Assembly (NCBI GenBank): GCA_001184205.1
Contig: LBMP01000001.1
Location: 1,268,001-1,332,000, forward strand
Source: Desulfocarbo indianensis
GTDB taxonomy: Bacteria; Desulfobacterota; Desulfarculia; Desulfarculales; Desulfarculaceae
Length of the DNA stretch: 64,000 nt
Direction of reading: 5' to 3'
The notes below the pieces were generated by a model, which searched no databases, was not told the origin of the DNA, and worked only from the letters and a program-made list of their open reading frames with translations. The position numbers and the translations under genes are program-made. This document shows positions 35,644 through 44,815 of the stretch, one piece after another (the first letter of the stretch is position 1; each line of letters opens with the position of its first letter).

Positions 35644-36690
35644 CTATTCATCCACGATGCCGTCCTTGGCGGTGCTCAGGCTGGGCACGGCCATGGGCAT
35701 CAGGGTTTGGGATTGGGGATTGAACATGAGCCGGTAGGACGAGCCCAGGTTGCCCTGGCGTCCCATTTCCTCCCAGCCCCCCACCAGATAGGGGCACACG
35801 TCGTTGAAGCAAACGTACATGTAGTCGATGTCCCATTCCGTGAAGGGAGTCTGGGGGATCTCCCACTTTTTCAATTGCTGGCCGCAATAGGGGCAGGCGT
35901 GGTCCTTGGCCACTTGGGCGGCCAGGGCCTTCAGGTCTCTCTTGGGCCGGCGGGCGCGGTCCGCGCCGGGCAGGGGCCGCGGCGGCCGGGCCGGATCGCC
36001 GCCCAAACGGTCGGCGAAAACCGCGTACACCGGGTCGCTGGGAATGTTCAGGTGGGCGTACTTGTCGTCCTGGGGCCGGGGCTTGTTCTTGGAGACAAAG
36101 GCCCGCGCCTCGGCAAAGCCGCCCGCCGCCCGCAGCCAGTCCTCCACCAGGAGCGGGCGCTCGGTTTCGCCGGCTTCGCGCCAGATATGGGTCACCTTGG
36201 GCTCGAACCAGCGGTTGGAGAAGATGACCAAATGCAGGCCGCCCGGCTTCAGCACCCTGGCCGCCTCGGCGAAAACCTCCACCGGCCTGACCAGGTAATC
36301 CACGGAGACCGTGTTCAGCACCACGTCGAAGGAGGCGTCCGCGAAGGGCAGGCTGGGGTCCTGGTTGAGGTCGTGGATAACGCATTCGTCCAGGGCCCGG
36401 TTGGCGGCCAACTCGCCCTGGTTCAGGCCCAGGCCCACCACCCGCCCGGCCCGCAGGGAGGGCGGCAGGTGGGAATCCCAGGAAGCCATCAGATCCAGGA
36501 TCACGGGGTCCTTTTCGACCACCAGGCTGCCGATGATGCGCTCCACGGTGTCCAGGGCGGTGCGGTCCAGATGGCTGACCATGCGCTCTTGGGCGTAAAA
36601 AAGGCTGTCGTCCGCTTCGTCCTGGCGGGCGAAATCTCCGGACTGGCCGACCGCCAGGCCGGCCTCCGCCAAGTTGCTCCGATTGTCCAT
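35644..36690 (-). CDS. SAM-dependent methyltransferase with C-terminal zinc-finger-like domain
   Basis: 348 residues from the ATG at 36690 (an in-frame ATG at 36771 is also possible; neither has a good ribosome site). Methyltransferase core about 60-200: ILDLMASWDSHLP, PFADASFDVVLNTVSVDYL and LKPGGLHLVIFSN. A C-terminal region has CPYCGQQ and CFNDVCPYLVGG, a probable zinc site. The architecture is known in Desulfobacterota as an uncharacterised methyltransferase (recollection, not checked). Role unknown. Confidence 0.85.
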   Translation of the reverse strand: MDNRSNLAEAGLAVGQSGDFARQDEADDSLFYAQERMVSHLDRTALDTVERIIGSLVVEKDPVILDLMASWDSHLPPSLRAGRVVGLGLNQGELAANRALDECVIHDLNQDPSLPFADASFDVVLNTVSVDYLVRPVEVFAEAARVLKPGGLHLVIFSNRWFEPKVTHIWREAGETERPLLVEDWLRAAGGFAEARAFVSKNKPRPQDDKYAHLNIPSDPVYAVFADRLGGDPARPPRPLPGADRARRPKRDLKALAAQVAKDHACPYCGQQLKKWEIPQTPFTEWDIDYMYVCFNDVCPYLVGGWEEMGRQGNLGSSYRLMFNPQSQTLMPMAVPSLSTAKDGIVDE

Positions 36691-36985
36691 ACAAACTTTA
36701 TTCCCTTCTCCACCCTGACCGGATGGGACAAGGCAGAGCCACAAACTGCGTAGGTTCAGTTTCCTAGGCATAACTTAAGCATGGCCGGCGACCGGCGCAC
36801 GCATCTGAACGAAATTATTTCCAGGAGAGCGGTGGGTTTGGGGTTGGGGAGCCGCGCCCCGCCGCAGGCCGCTTGGGCCGCGCCGCTTGGCGCAAATGAT
36901 GTTTGACGGGGTCGTCGGCAGAATATAAACTACAGCAATAAACTAGGGCTTAAGTGTTCGGCCCGCATATGCAAGAGGTGTCATC

Positions 36986-37438
36986 TTGAAGTTATCTACC
37001 AGAGGACGTTACGGCGTACGGGCCTTGCTGGAGATGGCCGTCAGCCAGGAGGCTGGCCCGGTTCCCATCAACAAGCTGGCCGAGCGCCAGGAAATATCAG
37101 CCAAATATCTGGAACAGCTATTGATTCCCCTCAAGGCCGCGGGCCTGGTCAACAGCGTGCGGGGGGCCAGGGGCGGCTATGTCCTGGCCCGGCGCCCGGA
37201 TCAGATCACCCTTTACGACATAGTGAGCGTATTGGAAGGGCCGGTGGTGGTGGTGGACTGCGTGGAAAACCCGGACAGTTGCGACCGGGTGGGGGGCTGC
37301 GTGGTGCACCTCTTATGGGACGAGATGAGCCGGCGGATGCAGCAATTTCTGACGGACGTCTCCTTGAGCGACATGGTGGCGAGAAGCCAACGCCAAAACT
37401 GTGAATACAAGGCGCAGCGGGCCGACGCCGTCGGTTAA
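36986..37438 (+). CDS. Rrf2-family transcriptional regulator (IscR/CymR-like)
   Basis: 150 residues: winged helix with MKLSTRGRYGVRALLEMA and GGYVLARRPDQITLYDIV, and three Cys in DCVENPDSCDRVGGCV at positions that ligate a [2Fe-2S] cluster in IscR (about 92-106). It probably senses iron-sulfur status or cysteine supply. No isc/suf genes follow here, but cysE-cysK and a HesB-like gene lie within 6 kb. A short hydrophobic ORF follows. Confidence 0.93.
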   Translation: MKLSTRGRYGVRALLEMAVSQEAGPVPINKLAERQEISAKYLEQLLIPLKAAGLVNSVRGARGGYVLARRPDQITLYDIVSVLEGPVVVVDCVENPDSCDRVGGCVVHLLWDEMSRRMQQFLTDVSLSDMVARSQRQNCEYKAQRADAVG

Positions 37439-37462
37439 GGGGATCATGCGGGGGAACGGTTC

Positions 37463-37561
37463 GTGAAACTGGACAGGGTGCCGAGTCAGGTGTGGTGGGT
37501 CGCGGCGTTGGCGGCCCTGGCCGCGGGCTGGTATTTCGGCCTCCTGCCCTTGCCGCTTTGA
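37463..37561 (+). CDS. Possible 32-residue membrane peptide
   Basis: GTG start, a single hydrophobic segment with Trp-rich ends (WWVAALAALAAGWYFGLL) and GGGGGA upstream. It lies 24 nt after the Rrf2 gene. Small size and lack of comparison make this tentative. Confidence 0.3.
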   Translation: MKLDRVPSQVWWVAALAALAAGWYFGLLPLPL

Positions 37562-37747
37562 ATCAGTTCGGTATGCGGGCTGCCCGGGCAGGCTCCCTAA
37601 ATAGTCGGGTTCAAGCGCCCGCCCGCAGGTTTGTCTTGCCAGGCCGGGCTGCAATTCTATATAACACAAAAAAGCGCTAAGGCCGGATTCGCCGCCGGGG
37701 CGGACCCGGCCTTGGAGCCTTCACACTCATTGACTCCTGGTGCTTCA

Positions 37748-39934
37748 GTGGACGACCTATCTGATCTGCCCCATAGCCTTGCTCAAGAGCTTCAGGATTT
37801 GCGCCGCGAGGTGGCCGAACTCAGGCTGCGCGACCTCGACCGGGTGGCGGCGGAGACGCGCCTGCAGGGCCTGGTGGAGGAACTGGCCGCGCAGGAAGAG
37901 GAGCTGCGGAATCAAAACGAGGAGTTGCAGGCCGCGCACGAGGAGCTGAAGGCCCAAGAGGAAGAGCTGCTTTCCCACAACGAGGAACTGCGCGAGGCCT
38001 ACGACAGCCTGGCCAAGAGCGAGGAAAGCCTGCGCCTGAGCGAAGAGCGCTTCCGTCTGGCCTTTTTCACCAGCCCCGATTCCATAAACATAAACCGCAT
38101 GGAAGACGGGCTGTACGTGGAGATCAATCCGGGATTCACCAGGCTCTCCGGGTATGAGCGCCGGGAGGTTATCGGCCGCAGCAGCCTGGAGATAAACGTT
38201 TGGGATGATCCCGCCGACCGCGACCGCCTGGTGGAAGGCCTGGAAAAATACGGCCACGTGGACAACATGGAGGCGCGCTTCAGGCTGAAGGACGGCAGCG
38301 TGACCACCGCGCTCATGTCGGCCTCGGTGATCACCATGAACGGCGAGCCGCATATCATTTCCATTACCCGCGATATCGGGGAAATGGTGCGGGCCAGGCG
38401 CGAGCTGGAGGCCAGCGAGCGCAAGTTCCGCACCCTTTTCAGCCAGGCCCTCAACCCCATCTTGATCGTGGACCAGGACGGGCATTACTTGGACGCCAAC
38501 CAGGCGGCCCTGGATTTCCTGGAATGCAGCCTGGGCGAGCTGCGCCACAAGGTGGTTTGGGACTGGGCGCCGCCGGGCAAGGAAAAAAGGACCCTGGAGG
38601 AGCACTCGCCCTTTCTGCATCCCCGGACCGTGGAAACCGATTATCTGGTGAACGGCCAGATAAAAACGCTCCTCCTGAACGTGGTGCCGGTCAAGGGCGT
38701 GCAGGGCACCTCGCTTTACGGCATCGGCCAGGACGTGACGGAGCGCAAGCGCCTGCGGGAAAAAGTCTTGCAGGCGCAGAAGCTGGAGAGCCTGGGCGTG
38801 GTGGCCGGCGGGGTGGCCCACGATTTCAACAACCTGCTCATGGGCATCATGGGTTATGCCGACCTGGCCCTGGAGGAACTGGCCGCCGGCTCCTCCGCCG
38901 CCGACAACGTGCGCCAGTTGCGGGGAGTGGCCCAAAGGGCCGCCCAACTGACCCAGCAGATGTTGGCCTATTCGGGCAGGGGCCGCTTCGTGAACAAGGC
39001 CATTGACCTTTCCACGGCGGTGCGGGAGATGTCGCCGCTTCTGGAGGCCGCGCTCACCTCGCATAACGTGCTGGAATTGAATCTGGCTTCCGGTTTGCCC
39101 GCCATGGAGGGCGATCCCGGCCAGGTCAACCAGGTGATAATGAATTTGATCCATAACGCGGCCGAGGCCTATGGCGACAAGGGCGGCGTGATCAGGGTGT
39201 GCACCGGCGAGCGTTTCTACCGGACCGGCGAGCTGTCCGCCAGCTATCTGTACGAAGACCAGGAGCCGGGCAGCTACGTTTTCCTGGAAGTGAGCGACCA
39301 GGGCTACGGCATAGACCTGGAACACCGCCAGCGCATCTTCGATCCTTTTTTCACCACCAAATTCACGGGAAGGGGCCTGGGCCTGGCCGCGGTGCTGGGC
39401 ATCGTGCGCGGGCACCGGGGGGCCATAATTCTGGAAAGCGCTCCGGGCCGGGGCAGTTGCTTCCGGGTGCTGTTCCCCGCCAGCGGGGATAAGAACGCGG
39501 CCGCCGAGCAGGAGCCGGAGCGGTTCCAGCCGGGACTCATCCTGCAGGGCACGGTTTTGGTGGTGGACGACAAGGCCGACGTCAGGGAAGTGGCCTCCAC
39601 CATGCTCTCGCGGGCGGGCATGCGGGTGCTCAGCGCGGCGGACGGCAGCGAGGCCTTGGAGATATTTTCGGCCAGGGCCGGCGAGATAGACGTGGTGCTC
39701 CTGGATTTGACCATGCCCGGCATGGACGGCGAGGAAGTGCTGGCGGAATTGCGGGAAAGGCATTGCCGGGCGCCGGTGGTGCTCTCCAGCGGCTATACCC
39801 AGCAGCACATCAACAAGCGCTTGGACAGCAAGGAAGTGGCGGCCTTCATCCAAAAGCCCTACCGCAAGCACGAGCTTTTAAATTGCCTGCAAGAGGTGAT
39901 GGCCGAAAATAGGAACAAGCGCGGCAAGCGCTGA
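37748..39934 (+). CDS. Hybrid PAS-PAS sensor histidine kinase with receiver domain
   Basis: 728 residues from GTG at 37748 (an ATG at 37631 is in frame but lacks a ribosome site). N-terminal coiled coil (about 10-95, repeated EEL/NEEL), two PAS domains (about 100-215 and 225-340), HisKA with the phospho-acceptor in GGVAHDFNNLLMG, HATPase with N box NLIHNAAEA, G boxes DQGYG and GRGLGLA, then a receiver (about 605-725) with Asp in VVLLDLTMPGMDG and Lys in FIQKPYR. No membrane segments, so a cytoplasmic sensor. Partner regulator not evident. Confidence 0.94.
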   Translation: MDDLSDLPHSLAQELQDLRREVAELRLRDLDRVAAETRLQGLVEELAAQEEELRNQNEELQAAHEELKAQEEELLSHNEELREAYDSLAKSEESLRLSEERFRLAFFTSPDSININRMEDGLYVEINPGFTRLSGYERREVIGRSSLEINVWDDPADRDRLVEGLEKYGHVDNMEARFRLKDGSVTTALMSASVITMNGEPHIISITRDIGEMVRARRELEASERKFRTLFSQALNPILIVDQDGHYLDANQAALDFLECSLGELRHKVVWDWAPPGKEKRTLEEHSPFLHPRTVETDYLVNGQIKTLLLNVVPVKGVQGTSLYGIGQDVTERKRLREKVLQAQKLESLGVVAGGVAHDFNNLLMGIMGYADLALEELAAGSSAADNVRQLRGVAQRAAQLTQQMLAYSGRGRFVNKAIDLSTAVREMSPLLEAALTSHNVLELNLASGLPAMEGDPGQVNQVIMNLIHNAAEAYGDKGGVIRVCTGERFYRTGELSASYLYEDQEPGSYVFLEVSDQGYGIDLEHRQRIFDPFFTTKFTGRGLGLAAVLGIVRGHRGAIILESAPGRGSCFRVLFPASGDKNAAAEQEPERFQPGLILQGTVLVVDDKADVREVASTMLSRAGMRVLSAADGSEALEIFSARAGEIDVVLLDLTMPGMDGEEVLAELRERHCRAPVVLSSGYTQQHINKRLDSKEVAAFIQKPYRKHELLNCLQEVMAENRNKRGKR

Positions 39935-40128
39935 GCGCCCGCCGCCGGCCGGGGCCGCGGTTCAGGCGCGCCTCGGCGCTCTCTGCGGGCGTCTTCGGAT
40001 TGGAAGGGGTGGCCGGGGCGGCTGGTCCCAGGTGAGTGAGGCCTGGTTCCGAGCCGCCCCGGCCCGGGGTTGGGGAGTGCATCGGGGCCCCACGGGGGTG
40101 AACGCGGGGCCCCGCACGGAGGAGTCAG

Positions 40129-40449
40129 TTAGGAATAGGAGCAAGCCGCGCCCTGGCCCATGGCCGCGGGCAAGTGGGCGGGGCTTATGCGAAACCCGCC
40201 ATACACGCCTTGATCCACGTAATCCACTTTCAAGTGTCCCGTCTCGGCGGCCAGCCGGCCCTCGATCAGGTAGCTGACGCCGTCGATGGTGAATCGTTCA
40301 TCGCCTTCTTGCGGTTCATCCAGAACCAGCTGCCAGGAAGGCCCGGCTCAGCCGCCGCCTTCCAGGGTGACCCGCACCGCCGATTGGGTGCCGCGCTGGG
40401 TCAGAAAGTCGCGCACCATCCTGCTTGCGCTCGGCGTGATCTCCAGCAT
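40129..40449 (-). CDS. HesB-like selenoprotein (106 aa, Sec34)
   Basis: IscA/HesB-fold protein read through TGA at 40348-40350: RVTLEGGG-U-AGPSWQLVLDEP, where the Cys of HesB/IscA is replaced by Sec, as in the known HesB-like (seleno)protein family. The frame begins at ATG with AAAGGAC upstream and ends TAA after GAACSYS-like sequence containing a late Cys. A GGTTC-TGGAT-GAACC hairpin follows the TGA. Probable role in iron-sulfur or selenium/sulfur handling; function not established. It lies 21 nt behind the CC/Se gene in the same operon. Ordinary gene calling misses it because the frame is broken. Confidence 0.9.
40313..40327 (-). promoter_or_regulatory. SECIS-like hairpin of the HesB-like selenoprotein
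   Basis: GGTTC-TGGAT-GAACC, five-pair stem with GG in the loop, which begins 25 nt after the TGA at 40348-40350. Confidence 0.7.
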
Positions 40450-40470
40450 GGGACAGTCCTTTCTCTCGTC

Positions 40471-40761
40471 CTAGAAGCTGCAGGCGGCCAGAGGAGCCGC
40501 GCCGCGCACTTTCAACCAGCGGAGCTTCCAAAAGCCCGCCAGATCGATGCTGACCTGCGGCCCGATCTGGGCCAGGCCGGGATGCACGAACACCTCCACG
40601 CCGTCAACCCGCACGCTGCCATAGCCGTCGCCCTTGGGCGCGCCGGGCGCAGCCTGCGCCCCGCCGCCGGCTCAACCGCCGCCTCCCACCGGGTCCAGGG
40701 TGAGCTGGGCGCCGCTTTCTCGTATCCAGGCTAGGGCGCGGGGCGCGATGACGATGTTCAT
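40471..40761 (-). CDS. CC/Se-motif small selenoprotein (96 aa, Sec30)
   Basis: Short protein reading MNIVIAPRALAWIRESG, then LDPVGGGG-U-AGGGAQAAP with TGA at 40672-40674, and a C-terminal half ending LAACSF. It matches what I know as the CC/Se motif family, in which a CC pair is replaced by Sec in some members. The family usually sits beside the HesB-like selenoprotein, as here. ATG preceded by AGGGAG. A GGGCGCA-GGC-TGCGCCC hairpin follows the TGA. Function unknown; probably related to the HesB fold. Confidence 0.85.
40645..40661 (-). promoter_or_regulatory. SECIS-like hairpin of the CC/Se selenoprotein
   Basis: GGGCGCA-GGC-TGCGCCC, seven-pair stem with a GGC loop starting 17 nt after the TGA. 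The core stem is identical to that in the TonB receptor gene. Confidence 0.72.
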
Positions 40762-41188
40762 GTTAAAGCTCCCTGGGCTATTGCGGCGTTGGGCCGCGTT
40801 GGAGAATAAGCTAAGCAAACAGCGTGCCTCAAAGAGTGACCAGCCCCAAACGCCAATTATAACAATGCCTTGATGGCATGGCCTCCTCTCCGGCGGGCTG
40901 GCGGGGCGAGAGCCGGCTTAACGCCGCTCGCAAGTTACTAACACATAACTACATGATAATAAAAGACTTGTCTTAAAATAGCCCAAGGCGCGGCTGTAAA
41001 GAAGGGCCTGGCTGGTGCGTTAACCTTAACGCCCACTTAACGCCACTCTCAAGGGCCGCTCAGCATAAATGCCGTCATAACGGCCACCTGAGCCCTCAAT
41101 TTACCAGGCGGGCCAAGTGGGCATGGTTTATGCTTTTTTATGATAAAAGACATTTTCAGGGCCTGGTTAGCAGGGAGGAAGAGCGACC
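40762..41188. other. Divergent intergenic region with direct repeats
   Basis: 427 nt between the selenoprotein operon and the Cys-rich protein gene. It contains an 18-bp direct repeat (CTTAACGCCxCTCxCAAG at 40917-40934 and 41036-41053, 16 of 18 identical), an AAGAC-TT-GTCTT palindrome near 40960, and a T-rich stretch (TTTTTTATGATAAAAG) before the Cys-rich gene. No additional gene seen. Confidence 0.5.
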
Positions 41189-41413
41189 ATGCAATGCATG
41201 CACCACCCGGACCGCGAGGCGAGCGTCACCTGCCAGAAGATGAACATAGGCTATTGCCAGGAATGCCTGGACAACTGCATGGCCTGCACCGACCCCTGCG
41301 GCCATTGCCAATACCGCAAGACCAACGCCTGCATAATATGGGAGCTTTGCCGCAAATCAGACCGGCGCTATGAACTGGAGCGCCTGGCCAAGGGCCTGGG
41401 CCTGTCCGAGTAG
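41189..41413 (+). CDS. Cys-rich small protein, probable metal-binding
   Basis: 74 residues with ten Cys. The first part (CMHHPDREASVTCQ..YCQECL) resembles a B-box-type zinc finger, followed by CMACTDPCGHCQYRKTNACIIWELC, which could bind zinc or an iron-sulfur cluster. GGGAGGAAG precedes the ATG. Divergent from the selenoprotein pair and convergent with cysK. Function unknown. Confidence 0.75.
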   Translation: MQCMHHPDREASVTCQKMNIGYCQECLDNCMACTDPCGHCQYRKTNACIIWELCRKSDRRYELERLAKGLGLSE

Positions 41414-41446
41414 GCCCTCTGGTTTGGAGGGGGCAAGCCCGTTGGG

Positions 41447-42373
41447 CTATTCCGCGAACAAGTCGGTGCTCAAGTAGCGTTCGGCCTGGCTGGGCAGGAT
41501 CACCACGATGGTTTTGCCCTGGTTTTCCGGGCGGGCGGCCTGCCGCAGGGCGGCCCACGCCGCCGCGCCCGAGGAGATGCCGCAGGCCAGGCCTTCCCTT
41601 TGGGCCAGCTGTCGGGCGGTGGCAAAGGCCTGCTCGTTGCTCACGGTCATGACCTCGTCCAGGATGGCGCTGTTGAGCACCTCCGGCACGAAGCCCGCGC
41701 CGATGCCCTGTATCTTGTGGGGGCCGGGCTTGCCGCCGGAGAGCACCGGGCTGTCGGCCGGCTCCACGGCCACGCACTTGAGGTCCGGCTTCAGGGATTT
41801 GAGGAATTCGCCCGTGCCGGTGATGGTGCCGCCGGTGCCCACCCCGCAGACCAGGATGTCCACCCGGCCCTCGCTGTCGCGCCAGATCTCGGGCCCGGTG
41901 GTGCGGCGGTGCATGGCGGGGTTGGCCGGATTGGCGAACTGGTCGGGCATGTAGGCGTCCGGCGCGCCGGCCACGATTTCCCCGGCCTTGGCGATGGCGC
42001 CCTTCATGCCCTCGGCGGCCGGGGTCAGCACCAATTCCGCGCCCAGATGCTTGAGCAGCTTGCGGCGCTCCAGGCTCATGCTCTCCGGCATGGTCAGGGT
42101 GAGCCGGATGCCGCGCAGCGCGCAGACAAAGGCCAGGGCGATGCCGGTGTTGCCGCTGGTGGGCTCCACCACCAGGCCGCCCGGCTTCAGCTCCCCCTTG
42201 GCCAGGGCCGCCTCTATCATGGCCACCCCGATGCGGTCCTTGACGCTGGCCAGGGGGTTGCGGTATTCCAGCTTGGCCGCCACCGTGGCTTTTAAGCCCT
42301 GGGTCAGATTGTTCAAGCGGACCAAGGGGGTCTCGCCCACGGTCCAGGCGGCGTTGGCGGCGATGCGGCTCAT
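41447..42373 (-). CDS. cysK: Cysteine synthase (O-acetylserine sulfhydrylase)
   Basis: 308 residues, PLP-dependent: Lys in [11 protein letters not shown] forms the Schiff base, [10 protein letters not shown] binds substrate, [14 protein letters not shown] binds the PLP phosphate, and the C-terminal region ends LSTDLFAE. It makes cysteine from O-acetylserine and sulfide. GGGAGG precedes the ATG at 42373, which overlaps the cysE stop by 4 nt. A longer in-frame reading to 42994 has Arg/Pro-rich shadow sequence and is not used. Confidence 0.96.
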   Translation of the reverse strand: MSRIAANAAWTVGETPLVRLNNLTQGLKATVAAKLEYRNPLASVKDRIGVAMIEAALAKGELKPGGLVVEPTSGNTGIALAFVCALRGIRLTLTMPESMSLERRKLLKHLGAELVLTPAAEGMKGAIAKAGEIVAGAPDAYMPDQFANPANPAMHRRTTGPEIWRDSEGRVDILVCGVGTGGTITGTGEFLKSLKPDLKCVAVEPADSPVLSGGKPGPHKIQGIGAGFVPEVLNSAILDEVMTVSNEQAFATARQLAQREGLACGISSGAAAWAALRQAARPENQGKTIVVILPSQAERYLSTDLFAE

Positions 42374-43335
42374 GGCTTGCCTCCCTTTTGGCCCTTGATG
42401 ATCAGTTCCGGCCTTTTCAGGAACACCTTGGTATCCGGCGGCACGCTCTCGATGATCCACACGTTGCCGCCGATCACCGAGCGGGCGCCGATCACCGTGT
42501 CGCCGCCCAGGATGGTGGCCCCCGAATAAATGATCACGTCGTCCTCGATGGTGGGATGGCGCTTCAGGCCCCGCATGGTCTCGCCCGCGCCGGGGGGCAG
42601 GGAGAGCGCGCCCAGGGTGACGCCCTGGTATATGCGCACCCGGTGGCCGATCACCGTGGTTTCGCCCACCACCACGCCGGTGCCGTGGTCGATGAAAAAG
42701 CTCTCGCCGATTTCCGCGCCGGGGTGGATGTCGATGCCGGTGCGGGAATGGGCGTATTCGGTCATGATGCGCGGCAACAGCGGCACGTCCTCGTGGGTGA
42801 GGGCGTGGGCCAGGCGGTAGGTCATGATGGCGAACAGGCCGGGGTAGCTGAAAATCACCTCGTCCACGCTTTTGCTGGCCGGGTCGCCCTGGCGCGCGGC
42901 GCGCACGTCCAGGGAAAGCAGGCGCCTTAGCTCGGGCAGGCGTTGCAGGAAGCCGTCGGCGGCCTCCCGGCCCCGGTCGCGGCAATGGCTGCAAGGCAGG
43001 TCGTAGCGGAAACAGTCGTGGCGGATGGCGTGGGTCACCTGGGTGGCCAGATCGTGATAAAGCCTGGTCAGGCCCTGGCCCAGGTGATATTCAAGGTTGA
43101 TCTCCTCCAGGGGCTCCCGGCTGAAATAGCCCGGAAACAAGAGATCGCGGCAGCCCACCAAAAGGCCGATGACCTGCCTGCGGTCCGGTATGGGGGTGGG
43201 GCCCACGTGGTCGAAGCAATCCTTGCTGGCGCAAGTGGCGGCCAGCTCGCGGGCCAGGCGGGGAATGTTGGGACTGAGCCGGCTTTCCCGTTTTTCTTCC
43301 AAGAGGCATTTTCCCTCGGGCCTGACCGGCTCCAT
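42370..43335 (-). CDS. cysE: Serine O-acetyltransferase (EpsC/long type)
   Basis: 321 residues: an N-terminal helical region of about 180 residues with a [15 protein letters not shown] Cys cluster, then a left-handed beta-helix with hexapeptide repeats ([26 protein letters not shown]) and catalytic His, and [19 protein letters not shown]. It supplies O-acetylserine to cysK, with which it is translationally coupled. The start at 43335 has GGAGGAAGCG upstream. Confidence 0.95.
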   Translation of the reverse strand: MEPVRPEGKCLLEEKRESRLSPNIPRLARELAATCASKDCFDHVGPTPIPDRRQVIGLLVGCRDLLFPGYFSREPLEEINLEYHLGQGLTRLYHDLATQVTHAIRHDCFRYDLPCSHCRDRGREAADGFLQRLPELRRLLSLDVRAARQGDPASKSVDEVIFSYPGLFAIMTYRLAHALTHEDVPLLPRIMTEYAHSRTGIDIHPGAEIGESFFIDHGTGVVVGETTVIGHRVRIYQGVTLGALSLPPGAGETMRGLKRHPTIEDDVIIYSGATILGGDTVIGARSVIGGNVWIIESVPPDTKVFLKRPELIIKGQKGGKP

Positions 43336-43456
43336 ACGCTTCCTCCGCTGAGCTGCCGCCAATCCTAGCGATTTAATAAAGAATAGCCTTATGGGCGTCG
43401 AACCGCCAGGCCGGAGATCATCGCATCCCCGGCCTTAACGGTTCGCGGGACATCGC

Positions 43457-44659
43457 CTAAGCGAGCAGTCGGGAAAAATCGAAATCCTTTTTTTTCATTT
43501 CCGAGGCCAAATGGCCCACCTGCACCCCGCTTTCCATGGCTTGCAGGCACTCCTTGACGCCCTTGGTCAGGCCCAGAAACAGGCAGCCCTTGATGGTCCC
43601 CTCGGCCATGACGATCTTGCGGTAGGCCTCGTCGTCCTGGTACACCGCCGCTTGCAGGAGATCATCGGCGTCCACGTCGCCGGCCGAGGTCAGATCCACG
43701 CCCGCCACCTTCAGGGAATTGGACATGATGGTGCCCCGGTAGGAGGCCTCGCCGCCGGCCATGTCGATGCCCGCCGCCTCGCCCTGCTCCTTGGCTGCGG
43801 GCCAGATGCCGTAGAGGCGTCCCTGGTGCTCGATGTGGTCGCCGGCGGCCCAGACGCCCGCCAGGCTGGTGCGCATGCGGTCGTCCACCACCACGCCGTT
43901 GTTGATCTTGAGCCCCATGTCCTGGGCCAGTTGGATATTGCCCCGGATGCCGGCGGAAAAAAGCACCAGGCCGCCCTGGAGCTGGCGGCCGTCCTCCAGG
44001 CTCAAGCCGGCGGCCTGGCCGGAGCCCAGCACCTGCTTGGCCTTGGCGCCCAGGTAAAAGCTGAAGCCCATCCTTTCCAGGATGCCTTGCAGCTTGGCCG
44101 CGCCGGCCACGTCCATCTGGCGCGGCAACAGGCGGTCGAAAAATTCCACCACCTGCACGCCCAGGCCCAAGCGGATGAGGCCGTGACCAGCCTCCAGGCC
44201 CAAGAGCCCGCCGCCCACCAGCACGGCGGATTTCGCTTCCTTGGCCGCGGCGCGGATGGCGCGCGCGTCCTGGGCGCTGCGCAGGGCGAAGACGTTCTTT
44301 TTATCCGCTCCGTCTACGGGCGGGATAAAGGAATGAGCGCCGGTGGCCAGGAGCAGGGCGTCATATTCGGCGGCCAAACCCTTGGCCGTGCGCGCCCGGC
44401 GGGCGGCCCGGTCCACCTGGGTGACCTTCTCGCCCAGGTGAAGATCGATGCCGTGGTCACGGTACCAGGCCGGGCCGTGCAGGGTGAATGACTCCAGCTC
44501 GGCCGCGCCGGCGATAAGCTCGGGCAGGCGCGGGCGGTAATAAAAGGGGTCCGGCTCTTCGCTGAACATGGTTATCTTGGCCTGGCTGTCGTGGGCCAAT
44601 ATCTGCTCGGCCGCGCTGGTTCCAGCCACGCCGTTGCCGACTATCACGTAGCGCCTCAT
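43457..44659 (-). CDS. FAD-dependent NAD(P)H oxidoreductase (rubredoxin/nitrite-reductase-like)
   Basis: 400 residues, two Rossmann domains: FAD motif YVIVGNGVAGTSAAE at the start, LLATGAH, NAD(P) motif VLVGGGLLGLEAGHGL (about 146-161), and the FAD-binding GVWAAGDHIEH. Related to NirB N-terminal and NADH-rubredoxin oxidoreductases. The C-terminal 90 residues form the dimerisation or accessory domain. It probably passes electrons from NADH to a small carrier. Single gene with GGGAGGAATC before the ATG. Confidence 0.92.
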   Translation of the reverse strand: MRRYVIVGNGVAGTSAAEQILAHDSQAKITMFSEEPDPFYYRPRLPELIAGAAELESFTLHGPAWYRDHGIDLHLGEKVTQVDRAARRARTAKGLAAEYDALLLATGAHSFIPPVDGADKKNVFALRSAQDARAIRAAAKEAKSAVLVGGGLLGLEAGHGLIRLGLGVQVVEFFDRLLPRQMDVAGAAKLQGILERMGFSFYLGAKAKQVLGSGQAAGLSLEDGRQLQGGLVLFSAGIRGNIQLAQDMGLKINNGVVVDDRMRTSLAGVWAAGDHIEHQGRLYGIWPAAKEQGEAAGIDMAGGEASYRGTIMSNSLKVAGVDLTSAGDVDADDLLQAAVYQDDEAYRKIVMAEGTIKGCLFLGLTKGVKECLQAMESGVQVGHLASEMKKKDFDFSRLLA

Positions 44660-44815
44660 GATTCCTCCCTGGCTCCGCCCGGGGGCGACGGGCTTCCCTC
44701 GCTGGGTAGATGCAATAAGCTTCTAATAAAAAGTGTTGAGGCTGCCAGGCGAGTTGGCAAGTGGGTTTTTAAAAAAGTTGCGCTGTTTCGCCGCGCCGCT
44801 TCCTTTAGGGAGCGC

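Noticed and set aside
37757-39871. 704-residue frame on the minus strand
   Set aside because: Antisense shadow of the hybrid histidine kinase, which has all catalytic motifs on the plus strand.
42374-42994. N-terminal extension of cysteine synthase
   Set aside because: Arg/Pro-rich shadow overlapping cysE in another frame; true start has GGGAGG at 42373.
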